Assembly: GCA_963764525.1 (NCBI GenBank)
Contig: CAVXTC010000016.1
Coordinates: forward strand, 248,001 to 312,000
Direction of reading: 5' to 3'
Origin: DATDIC01 sp963764525
GTDB taxonomy: Bacteria > Pseudomonadota > Alphaproteobacteria > Acetobacterales > Acetobacteraceae
Length of the DNA stretch: 64,000 nt
Shown: positions 62,422-64,000 of the stretch, piece after piece
How positions within the stretch are numbered: the first letter of the stretch is position 1
Layout: each line of letters starts with the position of its first letter
Notes under the pieces: generated by a model
Seen by the model: the letters and a program-made list of their open reading frames with translations, nothing else
Databases searched by the model: none
Told to the model about the DNA's origin: nothing
Made by a program: the position numbers and the translations under genes

Positions 62422-63832
62422 ATGAGCAACGAAGAACTCGGCTTTACGCCGGCGGTCACGCTTGCAGCGATGATCCGCACAAAACAGATTTCCCCGGTCG
62501 AAGCGATGCGCGGGCTGCTCGCCCGCATCGAGGCGGCGGAGCCGGCTGTGAACGCTTTCGCCTTTCTCGCCGCCGAGCAGGCGATGGACGCGGCGCGGCA
62601 GGCCGAGACCGCGTTGATGCAGGATCAGCGCATCGGCCCCCTGCATGGCGTCCCCGTCACCATCAAGGACCTCGCCAATACCAAGGACATGCCCACGCAG
62701 ATGGGCAGCCTGATCTTCAAGGGAAACCAGCCCACCGAGGACACCCCGATCGTGCCGCGGCTGAAGGACCACGGCGCCATCATTCTCGGCAAGACCACCA
62801 GCTCGGAGTTCGGCTGGACCGGCGTGAGCCATTCGCCGCTGACCGGCATCACGCATAATCCCTGGAAGCACGGCTACAATGCCGGCGCGTCGTCGGCGGG
62901 CGCCGGGGCAGCGGCGGCGGCGGGGTTCGGCCCGCTGCACCAGGGCAGCGACGGGGCGGGATCGATCCGCATGCCGGCGCATTTCTGCGGCGTGTTCGGG
63001 CTGAAGCCGACTTTCGGACGCGTGCCGTACTACCCCGTCGCGGTCGGCGACTACACCTCCCATATCGGGCCGATGACCCGCACGGTGGCGGATGGCGCGC
63101 TGTTCCTGCACGCCATGGCCGGCCCGCATCCGCTGGATCATACGTCGTCCGAGGCAGCGCCGGCGGATTACCTGGGACGGCTGCATGAAGGGGTGCGCGG
63201 CAAGCGGATTGCCTACAGCCCCGATCTCGGGCACGCGCGCGTCGATCCCGAGGTGGCGGCGCTGGTGGAGGCCGCCGTGGCGCGCTTCACCGAACTGGGC
63301 GCGACGGTGGAGCAGGTGCCGACCCCGTGGGGACCGACGGGCGCGGAGCTGACAGGTCCGTTCTGGGCCGCGCACATGGCGCGGCTGGGACAGCATCTGC
63401 CCAAGTGGGAGGCGCAGATGGACCCCGGCCTGGTCGCCTGCATCAAGGATGGCGCGCCGATGACAGTGGGCGAGTACCTCGCGCTGAAAGAACGCAAGAT
63501 GGCCTATGTCGCGGCGATCCACCGCTGGTTCGAGGATTGGGACTTCCTGCTGACGCCCTCGGTTTCAGTTGCAGCCTTTCCCGGCCGAGCGGCTGATGCC
63601 GGCGCATTGGCCGCAGCATCCGTGGAACTGGATCGAGTGGGCGCATTTCTCCTACCCGTTCAACATGTCCTGGAATCCGGCGGCCAGCGTGCCGTGCGGG
63701 TTTACGGCAGACGGTCTGCCGGTTGGGTTGCAGATCGTCGGGCGGCGGTCCGATGATCTGGGGGTGTTGCAGGCATCGGCAGCGTTCGAGCAGGTGCAGC
63801 CCTGGGCGGACAAGCGGCCGGGGTTGGTGTGA
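62422..63832 (+). CDS. Amidase-signature hydrolase
   Basis: About 469 residues of the amidase-signature family. The Ser-cisSer-Lys triad is visible: Lys in GVPVTIKDLAN, cis-Ser in NAGASSAGAG and nucleophile Ser in HQGSDGAGSIRMPA. An extra base near 63583 breaks the frame; removal gives AERLMPAHWPQHPWNW and the standard end FTADGLPVGLQIVGRR. The ATG at 62422 is preceded by GGAGAG. No GatB or GatC neighbours exist, so it is a catabolic or detoxifying amidase. It may act with the dimethylformamidase-like enzyme 10 kb upstream. Confidence 0.9.
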
Positions 63833-63953
63833 CGCATCGTCGGCGCGACGTTGCGCGCGCGGCCTAGTGCGGAAAAGCGAAGCGCTTTCGGACACCACGT
63901 CGGCGGAATGCGCTGCCTTTTCCGCTCCTACATTTTGTTGCCTGAGTGCTGTT

Positions 63954-64000
63954 TGGTGAGCCCGGTGGGGACTCGAACCCACGGCCCCAAGATTAAAAGT
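63954..64000 (-). tRNA. tRNA-Lys (TTT), partial
   Basis: 3' part of a tRNA on the minus strand: anticodon loop CTTTTAA, anticodon TTT, and 3' acceptor strand CGGGCTC, discriminator A and encoded CCA. The 5' third lies outside the window. The T-stem GTGGG/CCCAC encloses an eight-base loop, one C more than the invariant seven, which looks like another single-base insertion. Confidence 0.9.

Noticed and set aside
63874..63888. Short AAAGCG/CGCTTT hairpin after the amidase gene
   Set aside because: Six-base arms with an AAG loop and no T-run; not strong enough to call.

Overview
The window is a high-GC alphaproteobacterial chromosome segment. Gene content and order (lon-hupB-tRNA-Val-tRNA-Asp-nuoABCDEFG, tig-clpP-clpX-lon, rsh-acpS-lepB-rnc-era-recO-parC, usg, type-2 heme A synthase, multi-PAS cytosolic kinase) point to the Rhodospirillales, probably near Acetobacteraceae. 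That placement rests on recognised families and synteny; no database search was run.

Layout. 1-5617: complex I genes nuoG (partial) to nuoA on the minus strand. 5806-6044: tRNA-Asp and tRNA-Val. 6046-12738: hupB, lon, clpX, clpP and tig (chaperone/protease block), then tRNA-Leu. 13189-20188: IclR regulator, SGNH hydrolase, tldD, PAS histidine kinase, heme A synthase, usg. 20313-22517: CIRCE-controlled groES-groEL. 22720-23278: two cold-shock genes. 23331-24565: an orphan periplasmic binding protein. 24664-33860: parC, recO, era, rnc, lepB, acpS, rsh, rpoZ, folK. 34053-35292: NYN-domain protein and family-5 uracil-DNA glycosylase. 35213-40855: rod-shape cluster mreB-mreC-mreD-mrdA-rodA. 41017-43169: two small lipoproteins and a DUF707 protein.

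43290-63832 is an accessory catabolic/transport region. It holds a beta-helix envelope protein, a tandem pair of enolase-superfamily genes (one apparently inactive) and a roughly ten-gene plus-strand operon. The operon encodes intradiol dioxygenase subunits, a family-5 solute-binding protein, a two-subunit N,N-dimethylformamidase-like enzyme, a 2-hydroxyacid dehydrogenase and a PotDABC-type ABC importer. An opposing minus-strand set holds a PdxA-family dehydrogenase, a second solute-binding protein and glycerol kinase. Two small unknown genes, an amidase-signature hydrolase and a partial tRNA-Lys close the window. No transcriptional regulator is encoded in this region.

A striking property is the number of broken reading frames. 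About 27 otherwise well-conserved genes, many essential (lon, clpX, era, lepB, acpS, mreB, mrdA), can be restored by removing one or a few extra bases, often in short homopolymer runs. Only cspA clearly looks like it needs an added base. The tRNA-Lys T-loop also carries one base too many. This one-sided pattern looks like insertion-type sequencing error, not gene decay. Frameshifted genes are therefore given their full natural extents, with breakpoints stated.
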